Positions 24,012 to 32,651 of a stretch of 64,000 nucleotides of DNA are shown here, in pieces; the stretch's first letter is position 1; every line of letters begins with the position of its first letter. This DNA is from Paratissierella segnis (GTDB taxonomy: Bacteria; Bacillota; Clostridia; Tissierellales; Tissierellaceae). Position numbers and translations under genes: made by a program. The notes beneath the pieces were generated by a model. It did not search any database. It saw only the letters and a program-made list of their open reading frames with translations, and was not told where the DNA came from. Location of the stretch: the NCBI RefSeq assembly GCF_014385195.1, contig NZ_JACRTG010000018.1:248001-312000 (forward strand), read 5' to 3'.

Positions 24012-26108
24012 ATGAAAAATACTTTAATTTTTGTGCTTATATGTTCAATGGTCTTTAGTTTTATTGTACCATCAAGGGCGTATGGTCAAGAAACAAGTGA
24101 AAAGATTCTAGAAAGTGTTATACTAAAGATGAAAGAGCTGTTTGATATTTCAAACGATTATGATGGATTTGTTTCTCAAGTTAACTCATACGACAACGAA
24201 GTGAATTTTTTCTTAAAATGGACAGACTCTAAAGTGAAATTACCAAATATAAATATACAGACGGATTCAAAAGGAAATGTTATCTCTTTTGAAAAATATT
24301 TTCGATACGAGAAAGAATCAACACCAAAACTGCCAAGTATTAGTAAAGACGAGGCACTGAAATCCGCTTTAGAATTTATAGAGAAAATTGATCCGATAAT
24401 TTTTAAAGAAATTAAACTTATACCAAGTACAGATCCAATCAATACATGGGATAAAAATTATAATTTTTATTTTATAAGGGTAGTAGGTGATATCCCATAT
24501 AGTGAAAATACGATTAGTATCGATGTAAATATTGAGACAGGAAACATATCATCTTACTATGCTGAGTGGGAAAGAGCCTTAGAGTTTCCGAAGGCTGAAA
24601 ATATTATTTCATCGGAAAGTGCAAAAGAAGCTTACATAAAGGATATAGGTTTGAAATTAATATATAAAAATAGAAATAGGTATTCACGACTGTTGGATGC
24701 AGATAAAGACAGTAAATATTATCTGGCTTATTCCTATATTGGTGAAGAAAAGGGAATAGATGCGGTAACTGGCAAACCGATTATCCTATCTAACTATGGT
24801 ATATATAGAGCAATGAATGAAAAGGCAATGGATATGGGAGGTGAAGGCGGCGAGCCGATCATAACTCCGGAAGAACAAGGGGAGATAGACAAATTAAGCG
24901 GAATTAAAGATGTAAAAGAGGCTGAAAAAAAAGCAAGAGAAATCTTAAAGATTGATAATACCTATAAGCTACAAAATCATAACCTTTATTCAAGCCATGA
25001 GAATTCCGATGATTTCTTCTACCGTTTAGGATTTTTAAATGCTAATAAGGACAAAAATGATAATATAAATATATCATTAGATGCAAAAACACTGGATTTG
25101 ATAAGCTTCTATAAAAATAGGAATATAGATGCAAATGCAAAGCCGATCATCAAAAAATCAGAAGCTTTGGAAATAGTGAAAGATTATATAAAGAAAATCA
25201 ATCCTGAAAAAGTTGATGAAGTCGAATATATGGAAAACTCAGTAGATGATGATCAGCAATATTATAACTTCAACTTTATAAGAAAGGTTGATGAAATCTA
25301 TGTGGAGTCAGATAGCATTTCCATAGGCATAGATGCTGTAAACAAGGACATAAGTTCATATAATATAAGCTGGTATAAGGGAGAATTTCCGCCAAAAGAA
25401 AATATTATATCCATAGATAAGGCATACGAAACATTGTTTGATAAAATAGGATTGGGTTTAAATTATACATCCATTTCCAGCAAAGATAGAGAGAATGAAA
25501 AGGCAATTAAGTTGGTCTATTCTATAAGTAAAGATAAGCCTCGTATCATAGATGCACATACAGGGGATATATTAGACAATTCAGGTGCTCCTTACAAGGA
25601 AATCAAGATTCCCAACTATGATGATATTTTAGATTCATATGCCAAAGATAAGATAAATGCGCTTGCAGAATATGGAATAGGATTTAGTAACGGTAAATTT
25701 AAACCAAAGGATAAAATTAAACAAAAAGATTTTCTATATTTATTATGGAAATCAACAAATCCTTATAGAACAGAAACGGAAGCCGATCTGGATATTGTGT
25801 ATGAAGAGTTAGCGAGACAAAATATAATAAAAGAAGATGAAAAAAATCAAGAGAGGATAGTTACCAAAGAAGAAGCTGCCAAATTTATTGTCCGGGCAAT
25901 GAAATATGAAAAGCTGGCTGAGATACCAAATATATATAAAGAGCTGTTTAAGGATGGAAATGATATAGAAGAAGACCTTAAAGGTTATATGAATATAGCA
26001 TATGGGCTAAAAATCATAAGTGGAGACGGTACAGGGTATATTAAACCAAAATATGAGCTTAAGCGGGAAGATGCGGCAAATATGATATTTGAATTCTTGT
26101 TTAATTAA
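24012..26108 (+). CDS. Exported surface protein with YcdB/YcdC repeats and SLH region
   Basis: 698 residues from ATG 24012 (GGAGGG 5 bases upstream; ATG at 24009 is an alternative). A signal peptide covers about residues 1-26. Two YcdB/YcdC-type PepSY-like modules follow (around 50-260 and 290-510), each with a KDEALKSALEFIEKI/KSEALEIVKDYIKKI helix and FNFIRKVDEI-type strands. The C-terminal 180 residues have S-layer-homology features: YAKDKINALAEYGIGFSNG, KPKDKIKQKDFLYLLW, KEEAAKFIVRAM and YIKPKYELKREDAANMIFEF. SLH domains bind wall polymers, so the protein is expected on the cell surface. Function unknown. It lies directly behind the RsbW-like gene. Confidence 0.8.
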   Translation: MKNTLIFVLICSMVFSFIVPSRAYGQETSEKILESVILKMKELFDISNDYDGFVSQVNSYDNEVNFFLKWTDSKVKLPNINIQTDSKGNVISFEKYFRYEKESTPKLPSISKDEALKSALEFIEKIDPIIFKEIKLIPSTDPINTWDKNYNFYFIRVVGDIPYSENTISIDVNIETGNISSYYAEWERALEFPKAENIISSESAKEAYIKDIGLKLIYKNRNRYSRLLDADKDSKYYLAYSYIGEEKGIDAVTGKPIILSNYGIYRAMNEKAMDMGGEGGEPIITPEEQGEIDKLSGIKDVKEAEKKAREILKIDNTYKLQNHNLYSSHENSDDFFYRLGFLNANKDKNDNINISLDAKTLDLISFYKNRNIDANAKPIIKKSEALEIVKDYIKKINPEKVDEVEYMENSVDDDQQYYNFNFIRKVDEIYVESDSISIGIDAVNKDISSYNISWYKGEFPPKENIISIDKAYETLFDKIGLGLNYTSISSKDRENEKAIKLVYSISKDKPRIIDAHTGDILDNSGAPYKEIKIPNYDDILDSYAKDKINALAEYGIGFSNGKFKPKDKIKQKDFLYLLWKSTNPYRTETEADLDIVYEELARQNIIKEDEKNQERIVTKEEAAKFIVRAMKYEKLAEIPNIYKELFKDGNDIEEDLKGYMNIAYGLKIISGDGTGYIKPKYELKREDAANMIFEFLFN

Positions 26109-26114
26109 TTGATA

Positions 26115-26140
26115 GGGGTGGTATTAACCATCCCTTAAAT
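26115..26140 (+). terminator. Possible terminator after the SLH/YcdB gene
   Basis: GGGGTGG and CCATCCC pair around TATTAA, but the following T content is poor. Confidence 0.4.
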
Positions 26141-26226
26141 ATTTGTTTTGCATCTGGGGAAAAGTATGATAGAATAATTTAGTTAGGGGAAAAATAGGAA
26201 ACATCTAGAATAGAAGGGAACTAAGT

Positions 26227-28053
26227 ATGAATATAAAAAGAGAAGACGTAAGAAATATTGCAATAATAGCCCATGTTGATCATGGCAAGACTACATTGGT
26301 GGATAGCCTGCTGAGACAATCAGGGATATTTAGAGAAAATCAAGTAGTAGAAGAAAGGGTAATGGATTCCAATGATATCGAAAGAGAAAGAGGAATTACC
26401 ATATTATCAAAAAATACATCGGTGCACTATAAAGGAACTAAAATCAATATCATAGATACTCCCGGACATGCCGACTTTGGAGGAGAAGTAGAACGAGTAC
26501 TAAAGATGGTCAGCGGAGTATTGTTACTGGTTGACGCTTTTGAAGGACCAATGCCACAGACTAAATTTGTACTTAAAAAGGCTTTGGAATTGAATTTAAG
26601 GGTAATAGTATGTATAAATAAGATAGATAGACCGGAGGCTAGACCGGAGGAAGTAATAGATGAGATATTGGATTTATTTATTGAATTAGGAGCAAATGAA
26701 GACCAATTAGAGTGCCCCTTTGTATTTACATCTGCAAAACAAGGGACAGCAACCCTAGATGCAAATGGAGAAGGCGAAGATATGAGCATATTATTTGAAA
26801 CCATATTGGAATATATCCCTGCTCCGGAAGGAGATGAGGATGCTCCTCTTCAAGTGCTCATATCTACCATAGATTACAATGACTATGTAGGAAGAATAGG
26901 AATAGGAAAGATTGAAAGAGGTAAGATTGTAACAAATCAAGAAGGAATAATAGTTAATCTATTAGATGAAACAAAGAAAGAAAAAGTAAAAATAGGTAAA
27001 GTATTTGAATTTGAAGGATTGAATAGAGTAGAGGTGGAATCTGCAAAAGTAGGAAGCATAATAGCTGTAACAGGGATTGAACATATTCATATAGGGGATA
27101 CAATTTGCCCTGTTGACAATCCTGAGCCGTTGTCATTTGTTAAGATTTCAGAGCCTACGCTTGCTATGACCTTTTCAGTAAACGACAGTCCATTTGCCGG
27201 CCGTGAGGGAAAATATGTCACGTCCAGACAGATTAGAACCAGATTATATAGAGAGCTTCAAACGGATGTCAGTTTACGGGTAGAAGATACGGAGTCAACA
27301 GATGCTTTTAAAGTATCTGGAAGAGGAGAATTGCATCTGTCTGTACTAATAGAAAATATGAGAAGAGAAGGCTATGAATTTCAAATATCTAAACCGGAAG
27401 TCTTGTACAAAACAATCGATGGAAAGAAAATGGAACCAATTGAAAAGGTAACTATAGATGTATCAAATGAATTTATAGGGACAGTAATTGAAAAACTCGG
27501 TATGCGAAAAGGCGAGTTAATAAACATGTCAGAGGCAAACAGCGGATATGCCAGGACAGTATTTTCTATTCCTGCTAGAGGACTTATAGGTTATAGACAG
27601 GAATTCATGACGGATACAAAGGGCAATGGTATATTGAACTCGGTATTTGATGGTTATGCCTCATATAAAGGAGATATACCCAGAAGACCGTTGGGGTCGA
27701 TTATAGCGTTTGAAACCGGAGAATCTACTGCTTACGGACTATATTCAGCTCAGGAGAGAGGTACTTTATTTATAGGACCGGGAGTTCAGGTATATGAGGG
27801 TATGATAGTCGGGTCAAATCCAAAGGGACTTGATATAGAGGTAAATGTAACTCGAAAAAAACAACAGACAAATATGAGAGCTTCCGGAAGTGATGAGACT
27901 TTGAGACTATCTCCGCCAAAGGAAATGTCTTTAGAAGAAGCACTTGAATTTATTGAAAATGACGAGTTAATCGAAGTAACACCGTTAAACTTTAGAATAA
28001 GAAAAAGAATATTGAACTCAAGTAAAAGATATAAATCAAAGAAAAACAGTTAA
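26227..28053 (+). CDS. typA: Ribosome-binding translational GTPase TypA/BipA
   Basis: 608 residues. G1 AHVDHGKTTLVDSLL, G2 around RGITI, G3 DTPGHADFGGEVERVL and G4 NKIDRPEARPEE mark the GTPase domain. Elongation-factor-like domains II, III and V follow, with the BipA-specific C-terminal region (GLYSAQERGTLFIGPG, YEGMIVG, RLSPPKEMSLEEALEFI). It acts at the ribosome in stress and assembly. Single-gene unit between the SLH gene and a repeat. Confidence 0.96.
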   Translation: MNIKREDVRNIAIIAHVDHGKTTLVDSLLRQSGIFRENQVVEERVMDSNDIERERGITILSKNTSVHYKGTKINIIDTPGHADFGGEVERVLKMVSGVLLLVDAFEGPMPQTKFVLKKALELNLRVIVCINKIDRPEARPEEVIDEILDLFIELGANEDQLECPFVFTSAKQGTATLDANGEGEDMSILFETILEYIPAPEGDEDAPLQVLISTIDYNDYVGRIGIGKIERGKIVTNQEGIIVNLLDETKKEKVKIGKVFEFEGLNRVEVESAKVGSIIAVTGIEHIHIGDTICPVDNPEPLSFVKISEPTLAMTFSVNDSPFAGREGKYVTSRQIRTRLYRELQTDVSLRVEDTESTDAFKVSGRGELHLSVLIENMRREGYEFQISKPEVLYKTIDGKKMEPIEKVTIDVSNEFIGTVIEKLGMRKGELINMSEANSGYARTVFSIPARGLIGYRQEFMTDTKGNGILNSVFDGYASYKGDIPRRPLGSIIAFETGESTAYGLYSAQERGTLFIGPGVQVYEGMIVGSNPKGLDIEVNVTRKKQQTNMRASGSDETLRLSPPKEMSLEEALEFIENDELIEVTPLNFRIRKRILNSSKRYKSKKNS

Positions 28054-28204
28054 TCAATTCACAATTAAAGGATAGTGAAGAGGTAAGAACTAAGAGTGAA
28101 GAGTTGCTAGGATCCGATTCACCTTAAGAGCAAATTAATGTTGGAAGGATCTCCGGTTTTGAATTGTGAACTGTGAATTGTGAACTGCGAATTGATACAG
28201 GGGG
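28054..28204. repeat. Composite intergenic repeat between typA and cls
   Basis: Begins CAATTCACAATT and ends with an array of GTGAATT/GTGAACT heptamers, so the ends are inverted relative to each other. The interior has GTGAAGAGTTGCTAGGATC and GGAAGGATCTCC, related to the modules at 14339 and 48780 but in other order and orientation. Confidence 0.6.
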
Positions 28205-28210
28205 ATATGA

Positions 28211-29668
28211 ATGGAACATTTTGTTGATGGGTATTTATGGCTTTTGCATAATTTAATATGGATAAATATCTTACTTGCAATATTATTGGTATTTTTTGAA
28301 AGAAGAAATCCGACTTCTACTTGGTTATGGCTTATGGTAATAGCTTTTCTTCCGGGGTTTGGGTTTATATTATATCTTTTTCTGGGGCAGGATTTATCCA
28401 AGAAAAGAGTATTTAAAACGAAAGAAGAAGAGGATAATTGCTTTCAAATAATGGCCGAAAGCCAAGGCGAGCAGATAGAACAAAATGAATTTTCATTAAA
28501 AGATCCCAATTTTCATCGCTATGAAGATATTATCAAAATGCATTTAATAAGCAGTCAATCCTTCTTATCAATGGACAATAAGGTAGATTTATATTTCCAT
28601 GGAAAAGATAAATTCAATGCTCTTATGAAAAGCATAGAAAAAGCTGAAAAATATATTTACATGGAATACTATATTTTTAAAAGAGACGAATTAGGTAGGA
28701 AGATAATGGATGCCCTAACAAAGAAAGCAAAATCCGGAGTAGAGGTTAAACTATTGGTGGATGGAATGGGCGGGAGGACATTAACCAGAAGATTTCTAAA
28801 ACCTCTTAAAGATGCAGGTGGTGAAGCAGCAATATTTTTACCGCCATTTGTTCCCTTTATAAGTGTAAGAATTAACTATAGAAATCATAGGAAAATTTGT
28901 ATTATAGATGGGAAAGAGGCGTATCTTGGAGGGATGAATATCGGGAATGAATATTTAGGATATTCAAAGAGACTTGGAAAATGGAGGGATACCCATATCA
29001 AAGTTGAAGGGTCAGCTATAAGCAGCCTGCAATGGCGGTTTTCTTTAGACTGGCGATTTGCTACTAAAAAGGGAATAGAAAACTGTTTCAGCTACCTTCC
29101 GGAAGAAAATAAAGATAACCATGTTGGCATGCAAATAGTATCCAGTGGGCCTGATTCCAAATGGGCAAGCATTAAGGATGGATATCTTAAGATGATATCC
29201 AATGCAAGGGATAAAGTTTATATTGAGACACCTTATTTTATACCTGATGACAGTATCTTTGAAGCGCTGAAACTTGCCGGATTATCGGGGCTGGATGTGC
29301 GTGTTATGATACCGAATAAACCCGATCACCCCTTTGTATATTGGGCAAGTTTAAGCTATATAGGAGAATTACTTGAAGCAGGAGTAAAATTTTTCACTTA
29401 TGAAAAAGGGTTTCTCCATTCTAAAGTTGTTATAATGGATGATTTTGTATCCTCGGTAGGTACTGCCAATTTAGATATCAGAAGTTTTAAACTAAATTTT
29501 GAAGTCAATGCATTTATGTACGATGAAACTATAAATCTTAAATTAACTGAGCACTTTTTAAATGATTTAACGGATTGCAGAGAAATTACATTAGAAGGGT
29601 ATAATAAAAGATCTAATTTTGTTAAATTTAAAGAATCATTTTCAAGATTGTTGTCCCCTATATTGTAA
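28211..29668 (+). CDS. cls: Cardiolipin synthase
   Basis: 485 residues. Two N-terminal membrane helices (about 12-30 and 38-58) anchor the enzyme. Two phospholipase-D HKD motifs follow: His226-Lys228-Asp233 (NHRKICIIDG) and His403-Lys405-Asp410 (FLHSKVVIMDD, then GTANLDIRSF). It joins two phosphatidylglycerols to cardiolipin plus glycerol at the membrane. Start ATG with GGGG upstream, just after the repeat array. Confidence 0.95.
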   Translation: MEHFVDGYLWLLHNLIWINILLAILLVFFERRNPTSTWLWLMVIAFLPGFGFILYLFLGQDLSKKRVFKTKEEEDNCFQIMAESQGEQIEQNEFSLKDPNFHRYEDIIKMHLISSQSFLSMDNKVDLYFHGKDKFNALMKSIEKAEKYIYMEYYIFKRDELGRKIMDALTKKAKSGVEVKLLVDGMGGRTLTRRFLKPLKDAGGEAAIFLPPFVPFISVRINYRNHRKICIIDGKEAYLGGMNIGNEYLGYSKRLGKWRDTHIKVEGSAISSLQWRFSLDWRFATKKGIENCFSYLPEENKDNHVGMQIVSSGPDSKWASIKDGYLKMISNARDKVYIETPYFIPDDSIFEALKLAGLSGLDVRVMIPNKPDHPFVYWASLSYIGELLEAGVKFFTYEKGFLHSKVVIMDDFVSSVGTANLDIRSFKLNFEVNAFMYDETINLKLTEHFLNDLTDCREITLEGYNKRSNFVKFKESFSRLLSPIL

Positions 29669-29689
29669 TGATTAAAAGAATATAATATA

Positions 29690-29725
29690 CACCTCTGGAT
29701 AAAATAATTCCGAGGTGATTTTTTT
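29690..29725 (+). terminator. cls terminator overlapping the next ribosome-binding site
   Basis: CACCTCTGG pairs with CCGAGGTG, followed by ATTTTTTT. The 3' arm GAGGTG is the ribosome-binding site of the lipoprotein gene and the T tract runs into its TTG start codon. Confidence 0.65.
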
Positions 29726-30635
29726 GAAAAATAATAGAACTATATTGCTAATTATCTCTTTATTTGTAGTATTACTATTTGGGTGTAATAGAGAAAATAC
29801 ACAAACTGAATATAAGCCGAAGGATAAGGCGCCAAGAAGTTTAAGAGAATTATCGGCTGGGATAGATGATATTTTAAATAAAGTAGATGAAATAGAAAAA
29901 TTAAATTTAAATATACCTTCAAAAGAGCAGCAGCAACAATCACAAGTCAATCCCTCAAGTCAATCGGAGAGTAATAGACAAAATGGCACATCCGGTAGTG
30001 ATGGCGGTGACGGTGGAAGTAACCAAGGTGAGCGGTCAAACGATGAATCTCAGGGTGAATCAGGTCAGCAGCAACAACAAACAGGCAAACAACAAAAACC
30101 TTTGTCTAAAGAAGAAATGATTAAAAATTCTTGGGATGGAATGCAATTAAAACTTGAAGGGATTCACACCAATTGGAATAATTATGAAGCAGAAGGAATG
30201 AAAAAAGGCTTAACACAAGAAGCATCGGATAAATTTGAGACGTCTCTAAATAGCTTGACAAAGGCAGTTGAAAATAAAAACATAATAGAAATATATGATT
30301 CAGCCAGCAATTCTTATTTGAATTTAAAACCTTTTTATGATCTATATCAAGATGAAATAAGCGGAGATATATATACAATCAGATATGCAGCAAATCAAGC
30401 GTATTTGAAGGCTGTTCAAGGGGACTTAGAAGGTGCTATCAATTTATTAAATGGCAGAGAAGAGAATATAAATAAAATACGGTTGAAACAAGAAGAAGAT
30501 GAGGATCCTGAAAGGGTTGAAAAAATATCTTTGAGTCTTGCTGATTTTAGAAAGGCATTGGAAGAAAACAGTAGACATTTATTTATGATAAAGAAAGATG
30601 TAATATTAGAAAATTTAAGAAATGTTGAAGATTAG
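29724..30635 (+). CDS. Putative lipoprotein with low-complexity linker
   Basis: 303 residues from TTG 29724, 8 bases after GAGG; a GTG at 29715 lies in the ribosome-binding site. The signal sequence ends in a lipobox with Cys21 (VVLLFGC). Residues about 68-130 are a Gln/Ser/Gly-rich linker (runs of QQQQ, GGDGGS). A helical C-terminal domain follows (about 140-303; KNSWDGMQLKLEGIHTNWN, RYAANQAYLKAVQGDLEGA), with TPR-like or four-helix character. Anchored outside the membrane; function not recognised. Its ribosome-binding site lies in the hairpin at 29690-29725. Confidence 0.7.
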   Translation: MKNNRTILLIISLFVVLLFGCNRENTQTEYKPKDKAPRSLRELSAGIDDILNKVDEIEKLNLNIPSKEQQQQSQVNPSSQSESNRQNGTSGSDGGDGGSNQGERSNDESQGESGQQQQQTGKQQKPLSKEEMIKNSWDGMQLKLEGIHTNWNNYEAEGMKKGLTQEASDKFETSLNSLTKAVENKNIIEIYDSASNSYLNLKPFYDLYQDEISGDIYTIRYAANQAYLKAVQGDLEGAINLLNGREENINKIRLKQEEDEDPERVEKISLSLADFRKALEENSRHLFMIKKDVILENLRNVED

Positions 30636-30652
30636 GGCGGTCTAAGACCGCC
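30636..30652 (+). terminator. GC-rich hairpin after the lipoprotein gene
   Basis: Perfect GGCGGTC-TAA-GACCGCC starting at the base after the stop codon. The T run that follows is weak. Confidence 0.6.
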
Positions 30653-30716
30653 TAGTTATTCTGGATTTTACCTTCAACTTTCTAACTTAACTTTTACTTT
30701 TAATTCTTAATTTTAA

Positions 30717-30757
30717 ATTATTAATTGTGAACTGTGAACTGTGAATTGTGAATAGGT
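30717..30757. repeat. GTGAATT heptamer array inside the 3' end of pepT
   Basis: Four to five consecutive GTGAACT/GTGAATT units. Read on the minus strand they encode the last eleven residues of the PepT frame (HNSQFTVHN). Confidence 0.7.
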
Positions 30758-31977
30758 AATTCCTGTACCTTTTCAATTATTTTCAAAATTGTTTTAACGG
30801 CTAATTCCATACCTTGGATTGAAATATATTCATATTTACCATGGAAGTTTAAACCACCGGTAAATAAATTAGGACAAGGCAATCCTTCATATGAGAGTCT
30901 AGCGCCATCAGTTCCGCCTCTTATAGGTTGGATTATAGGTTTTATACCTATATCCATCATTGCTTCTTTAGCCATATCTACAATATAAATAACAGGTTCA
31001 ATCTTCTCCTTCATATTATAATAAGAATCATTTATCTCCAAACTGATTTTATCATCATATTTGTAATTAAGAAAATCCACAATTTTTTCAAGATTTTTTT
31101 TCTTAGCTTCAAACTTTTCCATGCTGTGGTCTCTAATTATATAATTCATTGTTGTACTTTCAACATCTCCGTTAAAACCGGTAAGATGATAAAAACCGTC
31201 ATAGCCTTCAGTGTACTCAGGTTTTTCATTCACAGGGAGTAGATTATTAAGTTCTGTGGCGATTAACATGGAATTAATCATTTTATCTTTAGCGGTTCCC
31301 GGGTGAACATTTCTTCCTTGTATTACAATACGGGCAGAAGCGGCATTGAAGTTTTCATATTCCAATTCTCCTATAGAGCCGCCATCCACCGTATATGCAA
31401 AATCAGCGCCAAATTTTTCAACATCAAAGAAATCTGCTCCTCGCCCAATTTCCTCATCCGGAGTGAAGCCTATTTTTATTTTTCCATGTGGAATTTCCGG
31501 ATTTTGTATCAAATATTCCATGGCTGTAATTATTTCAGCAATTCCAGCCTTGTCATCTGCGCCCAAAAGCGTTGTACCATCTGTAGTAATCAAATCATGA
31601 CCAATATAATCATTTAGTTCGGGAAAATCTGCAGTACGAAGAACGATATTTTTTTCCGCATTGAGTGTTATATCCCCACCTTTATAATCCTTGATAATTT
31701 TTGGGTTTACATCCTTCCCGGACATATCCGGGCTTGTGTCCATATGAGCAACAAATCCTATGGTCGGTACATCCTTTACCATATTTGTCGGCAATGTTGC
31801 CATTACATAGCCGTTGTTATCAACGCTTACCTCCTTTAGACCTATTTCTTTTAATTCCTTTACCAAAATCTTGGCAAATTCTTTTTGATTTTTGGTGCTG
31901 GGAACAGACGTAGAATTTCCGTCGGAAGTTGTTTCAAACTTAACATAATTTAAAAACCTATTCACTAAATTTTCCAA
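30721..31977 (-). CDS. pepT: Peptidase T (tripeptide aminopeptidase)
   Basis: 418 residues, M20B metallopeptidase removing N-terminal residues from tripeptides. AHMDTSPDMSG (first metal ligand), GADDKAGIAEI, TPDEEIGRGADFF, HPGTAKDKM and RGGTDGARLSYEGLPCPNLF are all present. TTG start 8 bases behind GGAGG. The enzyme proper ends near VQEL; the last eleven residues are translated from a GTGAATT repeat array, so the original stop codon appears to have been replaced by the repeat. Cytoplasmic, single-gene unit. Confidence 0.95.
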   Translation of the reverse strand: MENLVNRFLNYVKFETTSDGNSTSVPSTKNQKEFAKILVKELKEIGLKEVSVDNNGYVMATLPTNMVKDVPTIGFVAHMDTSPDMSGKDVNPKIIKDYKGGDITLNAEKNIVLRTADFPELNDYIGHDLITTDGTTLLGADDKAGIAEIITAMEYLIQNPEIPHGKIKIGFTPDEEIGRGADFFDVEKFGADFAYTVDGGSIGELEYENFNAASARIVIQGRNVHPGTAKDKMINSMLIATELNNLLPVNEKPEYTEGYDGFYHLTGFNGDVESTTMNYIIRDHSMEKFEAKKKNLEKIVDFLNYKYDDKISLEINDSYYNMKEKIEPVIYIVDMAKEAMMDIGIKPIIQPIRGGTDGARLSYEGLPCPNLFTGGLNFHGKYEYISIQGMELAVKTILKIIEKVQELPIHNSQFTVHN

Positions 31978-32072
31978 ACCTAAAACCTCCTTTATACATA
32001 TTATATAATATAGTATATCTATAAATATAAATTATTTGTAAAAAATTGCAATTATTTGTAAGAAATTTATTA

Positions 32073-32100
32073 TTTAGATAGCTGAAAAAAGTAGTATAAT
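32073..32100 (+). promoter_or_regulatory. Possible promoter for the Spo0E-like gene
   Basis: TTTAGA, 16 bases, TATAAT; the gene starts 75 bases downstream. Confidence 0.35.
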
Positions 32101-32174
32101 TATGAATTGTTGGGGAAAAGTATTAAATTTAAATTTATAATAAAGGTGTCAATTTGATAGGCAAAGGAGTAATA

Positions 32175-32327
32175 ATGAATGAATTAGCTGAAGATAAAAT
32201 ATTGAAGGAAGAAATAGAGCAAATGCGGCAACAATTATACGCATTTATAGATGCAGAATTTCCCAGTGAAAGAATAGTAAGTTTTAGTCAAGAGCTAGAT
32301 TTGTTGATAAATAAGTATAATAAGTGA
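32175..32327 (+). CDS. Spo0E-like aspartyl-phosphate phosphatase
   Basis: 50 residues. Two helices are predicted: EDKILKEEIEQMRQQLYAFI and, after SERIV, FSQELDLLINKYNK. The SQELD signature is that of the Spo0E family, which dephosphorylates Spo0A-P (or other response regulators) and delays sporulation. AAAGGAG lies 7 bases before ATG, and a terminator follows, so it is a single-gene unit. Together with the exosporium-like gene at 357 it indicates a spore former. Confidence 0.85.
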   Translation: MNELAEDKILKEEIEQMRQQLYAFIDAEFPSERIVSFSQELDLLINKYNK

Positions 32328-32337
32328 GAAAAGTATG

Positions 32338-32372
32338 GTGGATGGAATTCAAGTACATCCACTATATTTTTC
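32338..32372 (+). terminator. Terminator of the Spo0E-like gene
   Basis: GTGGATG pairs with CATCCAC across an 11-base loop, followed by TATATTTTT. Confidence 0.75.
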
Positions 32373-32418
32373 TCAGATCATGATTATAAATTCGGGAATC
32401 TTCATAGGTATCTCAAAA

Positions 32419-32517
32419 TTATTTAACTACTAAAAATAATAGTCCCAATATGGCTACAAATATTATAAGACCAATTAAGGTAAAAAACAGTTTTTTACTC
32501 GTATAAAATAACTTCAT
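32419..32517 (-). CDS. Possible 32-residue single-helix membrane peptide
   Basis: MKLFYTSKKLFFTLIGLIIF and a continuing hydrophobic stretch ending LFLVVK. Basic N-terminus then one membrane helix. AAGGAG lies upstream, either 2 bases before an ATG at 32526 or about 11 before the ATG chosen. Alone on the minus strand between the Spo0E-like gene and degV. Not a known family; could be a chance ORF. Confidence 0.4.
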   Translation of the reverse strand: MKLFYTSKKLFFTLIGLIIFVAILGLLFLVVK

Positions 32518-32651
32518 AAAAAACATCACTCCTTTTGTTTTACTAATAATCTATTTAGCAAATAATATTTTTATACCCATTTTAATTATTTGGGTATTAA
32601 AAAATTATATAAAATAGTGTATTATATAATATAGTAGGAGGAGGGAAAAAA

